Origin: BS150m-G50 sp964517435
GTDB lineage: Bacteria > CAIWAD01 > BS150m-G50
DNA: 64,000 bases
Direction: 5' to 3'
Assembly: GCA_964517435.1 (NCBI GenBank)
Contig: CAZFEC010000003.1
Span: 1-64,000 of the forward strand
Under the pieces are notes generated by a model. The model was given only the letters and a program-made list of their open reading frames with translations, was not told the DNA's origin and did not search any database. Positions 26,001 through 35,011 of the stretch are shown here, piece by piece. The position numbers were made by a program, and so were the translations under genes. Positions within the stretch are counted from its first letter, which is position 1. Every line of letters starts with the position of its first letter.

Positions 26001-26672
26001 ATCGCGCCGCTCTGGGACGATCTCTGCAACTGGGACTACATCCAGGAGGGAGATATCTTCTACTGGTACGATCTGGCCCTGAATCGATTCCTCATCGAGT
26101 GGAGCGACTTCTCCATCGCCAACGGCTCCTCCTCCCTCTCCGTCTCCTTCCAGGTGGAGTTGCGGGACGCTTCCTTCTATCCCACGTTCAACGGCGACAG
26201 CGAGATCCTCTTCCACTACCTCGAATTCAATAACCTCGACTCCTGGGAGAACTACGCCACGATCGGTATCGAAGATCCCACCGAGCGGTTCGGATTGGAA
26301 TACAGCTTCAACAACCGGTTCCTCGTGCCCAACCAGGAACTCGCTTCCGAACAGAGCCTCAAGTTCACCAGCGGGATATTGCCGGAAGCGGTGATCCCGG
26401 ACCCGCCTGAACTCACGCTGCGACGGGGCTACCCCAATCCCTTCAACAGCCGCTTCACGCTGGAATTCGAGCTGACCAGTCCCGGGCCGGTCACGGCGGT
26501 GGTCTATAATCTACTGGGCGAGGAGGTTGCCCGGCTGTCCGACGGCAGGCTGGCCGGCGGCCGGCACCGGTTGCATTGGGATGCGGCCGAGCATCCCTCC
26601 GGGCTCTATCTCTACCGGGTCCAGGCGGCTGATGGTGCGACATTGCAGGGTAAGTGCCTGCTATTGCGCTGA
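23010..26672 (+). CDS. Gingipain-like C25 cysteine peptidase with C-terminal sorting domain
   Basis: 1220 aa from the ATG at 23010 (GGGAG 7 nt upstream); the earlier ATG at 22992 lacks a ribosome site. A signal peptide (about 1-18) is followed by a propeptide-like beta domain, then the C25 caspase-like domain (about 210-570). The catalytic pair is present: His434 in 'NYRGYGHR' and Cys466 in 'SIVCGGGDF'. 'FDFVLLVGDKDLYP' and 'YLPEVSVGRLSV' are typical of the family. Ig-like modules (about 570-860), a nidogen-like beta domain ('NFNFYGESYDEISICSNGW') and a sorting domain ('YPNPFNSRF', 'SGLYLYRVQ', 'KCLLLR') follow. It should degrade extracellular protein at the cell surface. Confidence 0.9.
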   Translation: MWLVWILLTASLAQAGTFTRQTEAWHLTATEEAGRGITVRFELLDYRLERTEAGVRVELPGVPTLTSLPVISTWVEVPDQAGIALEELTCSEALLPGLRPAPQFDGSDQYGKSTPPAASPTTLTADRWPQPVRLLPPAVMRDRRLVQISFAPFRSGSDGNSLVRCDTISLRISYQGDDFTNSGRLAPQRPTRVAEQLFDRLLLNYRSRIRDTRDITRGGYVIFFPEAARTSLYPLLEWKRQLGWEVDTVAADALDSYQMLAHLQERWDSGETFDFVLLVGDKDLYPQSLPLDAFFFNGTDHSEPEWNYQDVTDHPFSLLAGDDYLPEVSVGRLSVDTIGELQAVVAKILRYERDIWLPEDDPNWPDRALMVCDWMWAWSRREVMRQVRDDLLGIGYAQVDTAYSHTIINPLPVSSISIPVNNGVSFVNYRGYGHRFAWATPYFTNADIDASIYNTNKLPIITSIVCGGGDFASYGVDPCFGEKWLRHGTIAQQRGAVAFIGPSELDTHTRWNNTIDLGVYYGIIQERLHYLGPVLTRGKLELYLNNPDFLDPGSPTNSVHFYFHTYNLLGDPGLQLMVGTPATPVVQFPSLIPLEQEQVAVRVTAAGAPAAACVALYDDQTDEVRCAWTDAGGMAVVDVPTGTERIWTLTVSGYGLIPYQSTILQSTWQQSPALLSLVPEAGEELVVGENQQVWLRAANYGVAPLAPVLIDLQAEGATFGDDFLLPEIPVDSEVLSENSVELLIDDPGLVLTAHRFQAELTEGMPAVFHQLLHGRRLEIDSCLWIDGNNQLPERGETGTLSLQLRNSGDRGFETATLATLTLSHWLTAAATQYELPPLPPAGQTVVDATVTVDEECVDGSVCEVMLAVEEGLLWTAAGAIGIGVPGWSDPAGPDAGGYYVYHSEDDYQIAPQYDWLELDPEAGGPGMPLGIYDPREQDPDDPYGQTEHLDLPINFNFYGESYDEISICSNGWIAPGFTNLTSWRNSQIPGANGPAGLIAPLWDDLCNWDYIQEGDIFYWYDLALNRFLIEWSDFSIANGSSSLSVSFQVELRDASFYPTFNGDSEILFHYLEFNNLDSWENYATIGIEDPTERFGLEYSFNNRFLVPNQELASEQSLKFTSGILPEAVIPDPPELTLRRGYPNPFNSRFTLEFELTSPGPVTAVVYNLLGEEVARLSDGRLAGGRHRLHWDAAEHPSGLYLYRVQAADGATLQGKCLLLR

Positions 26673-26795
26673 TGCCGACCGGTTTTCATACCTGCCGGCG
26701 GCGGCGCGGTGCATTTTTATTGAGAAGGGCCCCCGCGCTCCCTAGATTCATGAACCGCAGCCGGCGGCTGATAACCTTCCACAGTTGAGGCCAGT

Positions 26796-27185
26796 ATGGA
26801 AAGAAGAACCATCGCGACCGAGCGGGCTCCCGCCGCGATCGGTCCTTACGTACAGGGTGTTGTCGCGAGCGGCGGTCTGCTGTTTACGGCCGGTCAGATC
26901 GCCCTCGATCCGGTCAGCGGAGCCATGGCGCCGCCCGACATCGCACTGCAGACCCGGCGCGTGCTGGACAACCTGCGCGGCGTCGTCGAAGCTGCCGGCA
27001 GCTGCCTGGACGCCGTGATCAAAGTGACCATCTTTCTGCGGGACCTTGACGCTTACCCGCTGGTGAACGAAATCTACGCCGAATACTTCACCGCCTCACC
27101 GCCGGCCCGGACCCTGGTCGAGGTTTCCGGCCTGCCTAAGGATGCGTTGATCGAGATGGAATGTGTAGCCGGAATCGAAAGTTGA
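26796..27185 (+). CDS. ridA: RidA family enamine/imine deaminase
   Basis: 129 aa, the usual RidA length. It carries 'APAAIGPYVQGV', 'LLFTAGQIALDP', 'VIKVTIFLRDLD', 'NEIYAEYF', 'PPARTLVEVSGLPKDALIEMEC', including the Arg (in PART) and Glu (in EMEC) that bind the substrate carboxylate and water. It hydrolyses reactive enamines released by PLP enzymes such as threonine or serine dehydratases, fitting the amino-acid catabolism in this window. GAGG lies upstream. Its stop overlaps the start region of the next gene. Confidence 0.95.
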   Translation: MERRTIATERAPAAIGPYVQGVVASGGLLFTAGQIALDPVSGAMAPPDIALQTRRVLDNLRGVVEAAGSCLDAVIKVTIFLRDLDAYPLVNEIYAEYFTASPPARTLVEVSGLPKDALIEMECVAGIES

Positions 27186-27718
27186 AAAAACTGTCGCTGG
27201 CTGGTTGCGGAGTGCTGTTGATCCTCGCGCTGGCCGCCCGGACCGGTTGGGCCGGGCCGGATACGCTGAGGACCACGCCGCCCGCTACCGTGGCTTCGGC
27301 CGTGATGGAAGAGGCGAAGCTGGCGCTCTGGAAATCGCTGGTTCAACCCGGCTGGGGGCAGTGGCACAACGGCCGTCCGTTCAAGGCGGCACTCTTCGTC
27401 GGCGCTGAGATCGGCCTGATCTGGGGTATCGTCACTCAACATAACCGCTGGCAGCAGTGGGGCGACCGGGCGCGGCAGACCGATGATCCCGCCCTGCAAT
27501 ACGATTACCAGCGCCGCAGCAACTTCTACCTCAACGACCGCAACAAGCTGCTGTGGTGGTTGCTCTGGTTCGAGCTGTTCAACATCACCGACGCGTATGT
27601 CGACGCGGCACTGGTCGACTTCGACGACACACCCGACCTCTCCCTGCAACTGCTGCCAGGCGGGGCGGTTGTCTGCCTGTCCCTTCCCCTGCCGCTGCGG
27701 CGGGGAAATCGCCCATGA
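27161..27718 (+). CDS. DUF5683 membrane-associated protein
   Basis: 185 aa from ATG 27161, which overlaps ridA by 25 nt. A TTG at 27182, overlapping the ridA stop as TTGA, is an equally good start and opens directly on the signal-like 'KKLSLAGCGVLLILALAARTGWA'. The core 'ALWKSLVQPGWGQWHNGRPFKAALFVGAEIG' is the hallmark of DUF5683 ('PGwGQ...'), followed by a hydrophobic segment and 'LLWWLLWFELFNITDAYVDA'. The family is common in FCB bacteria; function unknown, likely envelope. Confidence 0.75.
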   Translation: MCSRNRKLKKLSLAGCGVLLILALAARTGWAGPDTLRTTPPATVASAVMEEAKLALWKSLVQPGWGQWHNGRPFKAALFVGAEIGLIWGIVTQHNRWQQWGDRARQTDDPALQYDYQRRSNFYLNDRNKLLWWLLWFELFNITDAYVDAALVDFDDTPDLSLQLLPGGAVVCLSLPLPLRRGNRP

Positions 27719-27737
27719 CTAACAACGGGGAGTAGTT

Positions 27738-29120
27738 ATGTCAGATATACACGCAAATACGCGTGGAACCTGGAACACCAGACTGGGCTTCATTCTGGCC
27801 GCCGCCGGATCTGCCGTCGGTCTCGGTAACATCTGGAAATTTCCCTACATCACCGGTGAGAACGGGGGAGGCTGGTTCGTACTCATCTACCTGGCCGCCA
27901 TTCTGCTGGTGGGAATTCCGATCATGATCGCCGAGGTGATGATCGGCCGCGCTTCGCAGAAAAGCCCCGTCAGCGCTTTCAAGGTTCTGGCCGGCGAAAA
28001 CTCCAACTGGAAACTGCTTGGCTGGTTGGGCATCGCCGCCGGTTTCGTCATTCTCTCCTATTATTCCGTAGTCGCCGGCTGGTCGCTCAATTACGTGCTG
28101 CTGGCCATCATGGATTCCACGCATCACCAGACGCCGGAGCAGATCGGCGGCCTGTTCGGCAAGCTCTACATGGACGGCAACATCACCCTCTTCTGGCATT
28201 TCATCTTCATGGCGATGGTGGTAGGCATCGTACTGGGTGGTGTACGGCGGGGTATCGAACGCGCCGCCCGCCTGCTGATGCCGATCCTGTTCGTCATCCT
28301 GTTGGTGCTGGTGATCTACGGCTTCTTTGCCCCGGACCAGGGTTTCCTCAAAACCCTGCGCTTCATCTTCTATCCCGATGCCAGCAAACTGACTTCCCGC
28401 GGTGTGCTGGAGGCGCTCGGTCACGCGTTCTTCACCCTCTCGCTTGGCATGGGTGCGATGTTGACGTACGGCAGCTATCTGGCCCGCAACGAGGACCTGG
28501 TTCGCTCCTCCATCACGATTTCGATTCTGGACACCCTGGTCGCACTGATGGCCTGCTTCATGATCTTCCCGATCGTTTTCGGTTATGGCTTCGAGGCTCA
28601 GGCCGGTCCCGGACTGGTGTTCAAGACAATGCCGATCATCTTCTCGCAGCTGCCGGGCGGTATGATCCTGGCGCTGCTCTTCTTCCTGCTGTTGACCTTC
28701 GCCGCGCTGACCAGCGCCATCTCCCTGCAGGAAGTGGTGACCAGTTTCTTCATCGACGAGACCACCTGGTCGCGCCGCCGCGCTACTCTACTCACCGGTT
28801 CCGTCATTTTCATCTTCGGCATTCCCAGCGCCTATTCGGGGCAGGGGGCCGTGTTCACCGCCTGGGCGGACATCTTCGGTATGAATTTCTTCGACACGAT
28901 GGACTACCTCGCCTCCAACTGGATACTACCGGCCGGCGGTCTGCTGATCGCCATCTTCGTCGGTTGGCGGATGTCCGCAGCACAGACACAGGCGGAATTC
29001 ACCAGCGGTTCCAACCTGGGGCGCTGGTATCCCATCTGGCGGTTCATTCTGCGATGGGTAACGCCGATTCTGGTGGCGGTGGTGCTGCTCTATAAGATTA
29101 AAATCCTGCGTCTGCCTTAG
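27738..29120 (+). CDS. Neurotransmitter:sodium symporter (NSS/SNF) family transporter
   Basis: 460 aa with about 11-12 membrane helices. TM1 'RLGFILAAAGSAVGLGNIWKFPY' and 'NGGGWFVLIYLAAI' are the unwound-helix substrate and sodium sites conserved from LeuT to animal transporters. It imports an amino acid or amine with sodium; the substrate cannot be read from sequence. GGGAG precedes the ATG by 7 nt. It stands between DUF5683 and purF and has no obvious regulator. Uptake of amino acids released by the secreted peptidases is a reasonable role. Confidence 0.93.
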   Translation: MSDIHANTRGTWNTRLGFILAAAGSAVGLGNIWKFPYITGENGGGWFVLIYLAAILLVGIPIMIAEVMIGRASQKSPVSAFKVLAGENSNWKLLGWLGIAAGFVILSYYSVVAGWSLNYVLLAIMDSTHHQTPEQIGGLFGKLYMDGNITLFWHFIFMAMVVGIVLGGVRRGIERAARLLMPILFVILLVLVIYGFFAPDQGFLKTLRFIFYPDASKLTSRGVLEALGHAFFTLSLGMGAMLTYGSYLARNEDLVRSSITISILDTLVALMACFMIFPIVFGYGFEAQAGPGLVFKTMPIIFSQLPGGMILALLFFLLLTFAALTSAISLQEVVTSFFIDETTWSRRRATLLTGSVIFIFGIPSAYSGQGAVFTAWADIFGMNFFDTMDYLASNWILPAGGLLIAIFVGWRMSAAQTQAEFTSGSNLGRWYPIWRFILRWVTPILVAVVLLYKIKILRLP

Positions 29121-29169
29121 GAGCCTGTCCTAGGAGCCAGATATAACGTGTGAACGGACAAGGAGGCTT

Positions 29170-30633
29170 ATGCCCCAGGAGATCACATCCGGTATTAACC
29201 TGATCGATCCACCCCTGCCACGGGATGAGGCCAAACCCCACGAGGCCTGCGGCATTTTCGGAGTCTGCGACGTCGAGGATGCAGCGCAATTGGCCTTCCT
29301 GGGACTGTTCGCGCAGCAGCACCGGGGGCAGGAGGCGGCGGGAATCGTCACTTCCGACGGCGAGCGACTTTACCGGCGGGCCAAATCGGGTCAGGTGCGG
29401 GAAGTATTCCGGTTGCCGGAGCAGATGCGAGCTCTGGGCGGACGACACGCCATCGGTCACACCCGCTACTCCACCACCGGACTCAGCGTTGAGAGCAACA
29501 TCCAACCGATCCTGGTCAACACCCATCTCGGTTCCGTCGCGCTGGCGCACAACGGCAATCTGACCAACGCCCGTCAGCTGCGACGGCGGCTGGAGGCTGA
29601 GGGCGCCATCTTCCAGACCGGCACCGACTCCGAAGTCGTCCTCCATCTCCTGGCCCGTTCCCGCGCCGCGACTTTTGCCGAACGGATCACCGAGGCGCTG
29701 TCCCAGATAACCGGGGCCTATTCGCTGGTGCTCCTCTTCCGCGACAAACTGCTGGCGGCCCGCGACCCGCACGGTTTCAAGCCGCTCTGCCTCGGGCGCA
29801 CCCCGCAAGGCCGGTCGGTGGTGGCTTCCGAATCCTGCGCCTTCGACATCATCGGTGCCCAGTACATCCGGGATGTGGAACCGGGTGAGCTGCTGCTAAT
29901 CGACGAGAACGGTGTCGATTCAATCAACTTCGCCGCCTCACCCCGCCGGGCGCATTGCGTCTTCGAGTACATTTACTTCTCACGTCCCGATTCCAAGATC
30001 TTCGGCGAGAATGTGGACCGTACCCGGCGCAAGCTGGGCAGGAACCTGGCGCTGGAACGCCCCGCGGAAGCCGACATCACCCTGCCGGTGCCGGACTCGA
30101 GCAACACCGCCGCCCTCGGTTACGCCCGTGAGACCGGTATTCGCTATGAACTGGGTTTGATCCGGAACCACTACATCGGTCGCACCTTCATCCATCCGGA
30201 ACAGATGGAACGGGATTTCTCGGTGCGGCTCAAGTTCAACGTGGTGGAGGGGGTTCTGCACGACAAGCGGGTGGTGCTGGTCGATGATTCCATCGTGCGG
30301 GGAACCACCCTGCGGCAACTGGTGAACCTGCTGCGCGAGAAGGGCGCCTCCGAAATCCACATTCGTATCAGTTCACCGCCGGTGCGTTATCCCTGCTTCT
30401 ACGGCATGGACTTCCCCGATCCGGAGGAGCTGGCCGCCAATCGAAACGATCCGGAGGGGCTCTGCGCCTACCTGGGAGCCGATTCTGTCGAATACATGTC
30501 GGTGCAGGCGCTGTCCGAATCGCTCTACCAGCCGGCGGAGCATTTCTGTATGGCCTGTTTCACCGGCGAGTACCCCACCGATATCCCCGACCGCGAGTTG
30601 GGTCTGGGTAAAGAGGACCTGCAGGGTGACTGA
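29170..30633 (+). CDS. purF: Amidophosphoribosyltransferase
   Basis: 487 aa enzyme for the first committed step of purine synthesis: glutamine plus PRPP to phosphoribosylamine. It has a propeptide of 26 residues before the nucleophile Cys27 ('HEACGIFG'), the Ntn-hydrolase domain ('LAHNGNLTN', 'TDSEV', 'PHGFKPLC') and a phosphoribosyltransferase domain with the PRPP motif 'VVLVDDSIVRGTT'. Late cysteines in 'YPCFYGMD' and 'HFCMACFTGEYP' match the Bacillus-type enzyme that binds a 4Fe-4S cluster. AAGGAGG precedes the ATG. The stop overlaps the next start. Confidence 0.97.
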   Translation: MPQEITSGINLIDPPLPRDEAKPHEACGIFGVCDVEDAAQLAFLGLFAQQHRGQEAAGIVTSDGERLYRRAKSGQVREVFRLPEQMRALGGRHAIGHTRYSTTGLSVESNIQPILVNTHLGSVALAHNGNLTNARQLRRRLEAEGAIFQTGTDSEVVLHLLARSRAATFAERITEALSQITGAYSLVLLFRDKLLAARDPHGFKPLCLGRTPQGRSVVASESCAFDIIGAQYIRDVEPGELLLIDENGVDSINFAASPRRAHCVFEYIYFSRPDSKIFGENVDRTRRKLGRNLALERPAEADITLPVPDSSNTAALGYARETGIRYELGLIRNHYIGRTFIHPEQMERDFSVRLKFNVVEGVLHDKRVVLVDDSIVRGTTLRQLVNLLREKGASEIHIRISSPPVRYPCFYGMDFPDPEELAANRNDPEGLCAYLGADSVEYMSVQALSESLYQPAEHFCMACFTGEYPTDIPDRELGLGKEDLQGD

Positions 30634-31930
30634 GACCAACGGCAGCGAAACCTCGCGCTTACCCGCGGCGACAAGCGTGTTCGGGGCACCGGGCCGGGCG
30701 GGACATCTCTCCCTCTATCTGCTCTACCTGGCGCTGCTCGCTGTCTACTGGCTGACGCAGCCGCCGTTGACCTACCAGGCCGGCTTCGGGTGGGACGGCG
30801 TGAGCTACGGTGCGATGGCGTGGCAGATCGAGGCGGGGGAACCGGTTGTAGCCGAGAAGCCTTTCTGCCACCGCCTGGGCACTCCCTGGCTGGCGGGAAA
30901 ACTGGCCTGCCTCTTGCCCGACTCACTCGCCCTGACGCAGGTCTTTATGCTGGTCAACCTGCTGCCGATCCTGCTCTATCCCTTTCTGTTCCTGCGCTTC
31001 TGGCGGCGCTTCGGCATGAGCGACGGCTTCGCCTGGCTGTTCGTTTTCGTTTTTCTGCTCAGCTGGCATGTCTCCCCTCGCTTCAACTTCTACTATCCGG
31101 TGACGCCGGATCCCTGGCTCTGGTTGTTCGCGCTGCTCCTGCTGCCGGAACTGGGTCGCTCCCGTCTCAGCGTCTTCTGGTACACGCTGCTGATTTTCAT
31201 CGGGGTGCTGTTCCGGGAGCTGGTGCTCTGGGTGGCGCTGGCCGGTGTGCTGGGACGAGCGTTGAGCATCTCCCCCGGTCAATGGCGCTCGGACCTGGAA
31301 TTGCGCCGGCAGCTGATCGCTCTGGGCGTGGGGATCGTAGCCATGGCGATCACCCACCAGCTGGCGACCGGTACCGGCGGCTACACCCTGGCCCGGGCGG
31401 TGATCGGCGGTTTCTGGCACAAGCCTTTTCCGGTCTGGATCAACGGTTTGTTCGGCGCCTTCGGCGTCCTGCTGGTGCTGCCGCTCAGCGACTGGCGGTG
31501 GTTGCGGGACTGGATAGCGCGCCATCCGCAACTCGCGGTCTGGCTGGCGGGGCTCTGGGTGCTCGGCTGGTGCGCCGGTACCGATACGATCAGAATTGTC
31601 TTCTGGAGTGCTCCCGTCGCTTTCCTGCTGCTGCACGACCACTATCGTGCTCATCCCGGTTTCTACCGCCGCTGGTGGGTGGTGGGCCTGCTGCTGGCGG
31701 TGCATTTCCTGTCGCAACGCTGGGCGACGCCGACGCCCGACTATGATCCGGCAGTCCTGGCGCGCTTCCCGGTCTTCACTCCGCAGGGCGCTTGCCCCTA
31801 TCTCGATCTCGAGCCGCAATATGCGCCGCACTGGGTGAGCAAGCTGTCCGTGATCCAGTATGCGCTGGTCAGCCTGGTTCTGACCTGGCGCTTTCAGCTC
31901 TGGCGCCACCGGGAGGAAGACGCTGCCTAG
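30626..31930 (+). CDS. Polytopic membrane protein, GT-C-like
   Basis: 434 aa from a GTG that overlaps the purF stop by 8 nt. About nine hydrophobic helices are visible, with an early periplasmic loop containing 'GFGWDGVSYGAMAWQIEAG' and 'PFCHRLGTPWLAG'. An acidic residue in the first loop followed by an 'R-x-x-x-P' element is typical of GT-C glycosyltransferase-like and related membrane proteins (DUF2029-type), but no definite family is recognised. Function unknown; a role in lipid-linked glycan or polysaccharide metabolism is only a guess. Confidence 0.65.
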   Translation: MTETNGSETSRLPAATSVFGAPGRAGHLSLYLLYLALLAVYWLTQPPLTYQAGFGWDGVSYGAMAWQIEAGEPVVAEKPFCHRLGTPWLAGKLACLLPDSLALTQVFMLVNLLPILLYPFLFLRFWRRFGMSDGFAWLFVFVFLLSWHVSPRFNFYYPVTPDPWLWLFALLLLPELGRSRLSVFWYTLLIFIGVLFRELVLWVALAGVLGRALSISPGQWRSDLELRRQLIALGVGIVAMAITHQLATGTGGYTLARAVIGGFWHKPFPVWINGLFGAFGVLLVLPLSDWRWLRDWIARHPQLAVWLAGLWVLGWCAGTDTIRIVFWSAPVAFLLLHDHYRAHPGFYRRWWVVGLLLAVHFLSQRWATPTPDYDPAVLARFPVFTPQGACPYLDLEPQYAPHWVSKLSVIQYALVSLVLTWRFQLWRHREEDAA

Positions 31931-32026
31931 AGCGTTTGCCGTTGCCGGTCCTTTGTTTGTTGCCCGTCAAACCCCTGCCACGGCTGTTTCCGTTTCCACT
32001 CTGCCAGATTATCGGTATGTTCGAAT

Positions 32027-35011
32027 ATGGACAGGAAATCAGCCCGGAAGCTCATACAGCTGATCAAGCGGTCCGGCCGCGGTTACGAGGTGGTCTTCGA
32101 GAAACAGCTGCCGCCCTGCGAACCGCAATACGGCCAGGTCGCGCTGGCGCCGGAGATGCAGGGACGGCTGGCGGAACTGGGCGTAGAGCAGCTTTACCGG
32201 CATCAGGCGGAAGCGCTGGAGCGGTTTCGCCGGGGCGAAAACCTGATCATCAGCACTCCCACCGCCAGCGGCAAGACGCTCACCTATACGCTTCCCTTCC
32301 TCGAGCTGCTGCAGAGTGAACCGGATGCGAGCGCCCTGCTGATGTTTCCCCTGAAGTCGCTCGCCCAGGACCAGCTGCGCTGGTTCTCCCGTGTCGCCGC
32401 TACTCCCGGCGCCGAGCTTTCCGCCGCAATCTACGACGGCGATACGACGGCGCACCGCCGCCGGGCGATCAAGGCGAAGCAGCCGCATCTCCTGCTGACC
32501 AACCCCGACATGCTGCACTACACGCTGCTGCCGGACCACTCCGCCTGGCAGCAGTTCTATCGGCGCCTGCGTCTGATCATCCTGGACGAGGTACATGTCT
32601 ACCGCGGCGTCTTCGGCGCGCACGTCATGCACATCCTCAAGCGGCTGCTGCGCATCGCCGCCTACTACGGTTCGCGACCCCGCTTTCTGCTGAGTTCCGC
32701 CACGGTGGCCAACGTGCAGGAACTGGGTGAAGCGTTGCTGGGCTGCGAGGTCAATGTCGTCGATCAGTCCGGCGGTGCGGTACCGGAAAAGCACTTTCTC
32801 TTCATAAACCCGGTCGACGAGAAACCCTTCTACCGCGTCAGCCTCGATTTGTTTCTGGACGCGGTGAAAGCGGGTATCCGCACGATTCTCTTCACCCAGT
32901 CCCGCCGGTTGACCGAAGCGCTCTACGCCAACATCCGCCGTTTCCAGCGGCCGCTGGCGGAGCGGGTGGCCGCTTACCGGGCCGGTTTCCGCGCGCAGGA
33001 GCGACGCGAGATCGAACGCCGGCTCAAGGAGGGCGAGCTGCTGGGAGTGATCACCACCTCGGCGCTCGAGCTGGGTATCGACATCGGCGGGCTCGATTTC
33101 TGCATCCTGGCCGGTTATCCCGGTACGCTGATCTCCACCTGGCAGCGGGCCGGGCGAGTGGGGCGCGCCGGGTTCCCGGCGGTGGTGGCGCTGGTAGCGG
33201 GCGATGACGCGCTCGATCAGTACTTCATGCGGGAACCGCTGTCACTGTTCGAGCGGAACTATGAGCGGGCCGTCATCGGCGTCGACAACCGGATCATCCG
33301 TCGCGACCACCTGGTCTGTGCCGCCGCGGAGCTGGCGCTTACCGCGGACGATCCACAGTATCCCACCGCCGTCTACGCGGACGAACTGGCCCTGCTCACC
33401 GCCAACCGGCGATTGGAAGCGATCGCCGGGGGGCGACAGTATTTCCCTGTCAACCAGCGTCCGCAACGGGAAGTCCAGATCCGCGCCATCGGCGAGAGCT
33501 ATTCCATCCATCACTGGCGCAGCGGCAAGCTGATCGGCACCGTCTCCGGCGGACAGGCTTTCGCGGAGTGTCACACCGGGGCCGTCTACCTGCACCAGGG
33601 TCGTCAACACCTCATCGAGGAGCTGGATCTGAGCGCGCGCAAGATCAGCGCCCGGCCGGTGGATGTCAGTTTCTACACGCAACCCCTGGCGGAGAAGGAC
33701 ATCCGGGTGCTGGAAGTCGAACGGGAGGAAGCCTGGCACGGCCTGCGCATCCACGAGGGGGAATTGGAAGTCAAGACTCAGATCACCGGCTTTCAAAAGC
33801 GGGATCTGCGGTCGCGGGAACTGCTCTCGACGCATACGCTGGAAGGACTGCCGCCGCTGGAGTTCCAGACCCGGGGCATCTGGTTGCGGATACCTCCGCA
33901 GCTGGAGCAGGAACTGGTAGCGGCCGAGGAGCATTTCATGGGCAGCCTGCACGCGGTGGAACACGCCAGCCTGGCGCTGACCCCCCTCTTCGCGCTCTGC
34001 GACCGCAACGATGTCGGCGGCATCTGCTTCACCCATCACGAGGATGTCGACGATGCGGTGATCTTCTTTTATGACGGCTACCCGGGCGGTATCGGCATCT
34101 TCCACAAACTCTACGGCCTGCTGGACCAGTGGCTGCCGCGGGTCAGACAGTTGATCGCGGAATGCGATTGCGAGGAGGGTTGCCCTGCCTGCATTCATTC
34201 CCCCAGGTGCGGTTCCGGCAACCGCCCCCTGAGCAAAAGCGGCGCCTTGATGCTGCTCGAACGAGCGCTGGAACTGGAGTCGCTGCCGCCCGTTAAAAGA
34301 AAACGGCGTCCGGTTTCCCGACGGAAGCCGCCGCCCGCAGCACCGCCACTCGCCGACGCCGAACTGGAGCGGCTCTGGGACGGACGCAGGATCCTCGTTT
34401 TCGACCTGGAAACCCGCTACTCCGCCGCGGAAGTGGGCGGCTGGCAGAACGCGCACCGGATGCGGATTTCGGTGGCGGTCACTCTGGATGTAGTCAGCGG
34501 CGTGTACACCGCCTGGGAGGAGGAGCAGGTCGACGAGCTGCTGCAGGAACTGATGACGGCCGACATCGTCGTCGGCTTCAATTCGGAACGGTTCGATTTC
34601 CAGGTGTTGAAAGGGTATCTCCCCTTCGCGCTCAAGATTCGCCGGTCGATCGACCTGCTGAAAGCGCTGCGCCGCTCCTCTGGACGCAGTGCCGGCCTGG
34701 ACGCGCTGGCCGGTGCTACCCTCAACCTGGGCAAGTCGGCGGACGGGCTGCAGGCGCTGGAGTGGTGGCGGGAAGGCAAGATCGACCAGATTCGCGCCTA
34801 TTGTCAGAAGGATGTGGAGGTGACCTGGCGCCTGTTCGAGCACGCGGTGCGCCACGGCTGGCTGCTCCTCCCCGGACCTGACGGCGAACCGGAACGGGTG
34901 GCGGTGGAACTGCGCGACGCTCTGCGTGAGGGTCTCCCCGTGACGGATGCGTCCCCGCAAACCCTGTCCGGAGTACAACAAACCGGAACTGAGCAGGTGG
35001 AAGAAAAATGA
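32027..35011 (+). CDS. DEAD/DEAH helicase with DUF1998 fused to DnaQ-like exonuclease (MrfA-MrfB-like)
   Basis: 994 aa. Residues about 50-400 are a superfamily 2 helicase: Walker A 'TPTASGKT' (77-84), DEVH (187-190), 'LSSATVAN', and motif VI 'QRAGRVGRAG'. Residues about 630-745 are DUF1998 with a four-cysteine metal site ('CDCEEGCPACIHSPRC'). A Lys/Arg/Pro-rich linker leads to residues about 785-960, a DEDD exonuclease domain with 'VFDLET', 'GFNSERFD' and 'YCQKDVEVTWRLF'. In Bacillus the helicase MrfA (YprA) and nuclease MrfB (YprB) are separate proteins acting in mitomycin-adduct repair; here they form one chain. The next gene overlaps the stop by 4 nt. Confidence 0.88.
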   Translation: MDRKSARKLIQLIKRSGRGYEVVFEKQLPPCEPQYGQVALAPEMQGRLAELGVEQLYRHQAEALERFRRGENLIISTPTASGKTLTYTLPFLELLQSEPDASALLMFPLKSLAQDQLRWFSRVAATPGAELSAAIYDGDTTAHRRRAIKAKQPHLLLTNPDMLHYTLLPDHSAWQQFYRRLRLIILDEVHVYRGVFGAHVMHILKRLLRIAAYYGSRPRFLLSSATVANVQELGEALLGCEVNVVDQSGGAVPEKHFLFINPVDEKPFYRVSLDLFLDAVKAGIRTILFTQSRRLTEALYANIRRFQRPLAERVAAYRAGFRAQERREIERRLKEGELLGVITTSALELGIDIGGLDFCILAGYPGTLISTWQRAGRVGRAGFPAVVALVAGDDALDQYFMREPLSLFERNYERAVIGVDNRIIRRDHLVCAAAELALTADDPQYPTAVYADELALLTANRRLEAIAGGRQYFPVNQRPQREVQIRAIGESYSIHHWRSGKLIGTVSGGQAFAECHTGAVYLHQGRQHLIEELDLSARKISARPVDVSFYTQPLAEKDIRVLEVEREEAWHGLRIHEGELEVKTQITGFQKRDLRSRELLSTHTLEGLPPLEFQTRGIWLRIPPQLEQELVAAEEHFMGSLHAVEHASLALTPLFALCDRNDVGGICFTHHEDVDDAVIFFYDGYPGGIGIFHKLYGLLDQWLPRVRQLIAECDCEEGCPACIHSPRCGSGNRPLSKSGALMLLERALELESLPPVKRKRRPVSRRKPPPAAPPLADAELERLWDGRRILVFDLETRYSAAEVGGWQNAHRMRISVAVTLDVVSGVYTAWEEEQVDELLQELMTADIVVGFNSERFDFQVLKGYLPFALKIRRSIDLLKALRRSSGRSAGLDALAGATLNLGKSADGLQALEWWREGKIDQIRAYCQKDVEVTWRLFEHAVRHGWLLLPGPDGEPERVAVELRDALREGLPVTDASPQTLSGVQQTGTEQVEEK

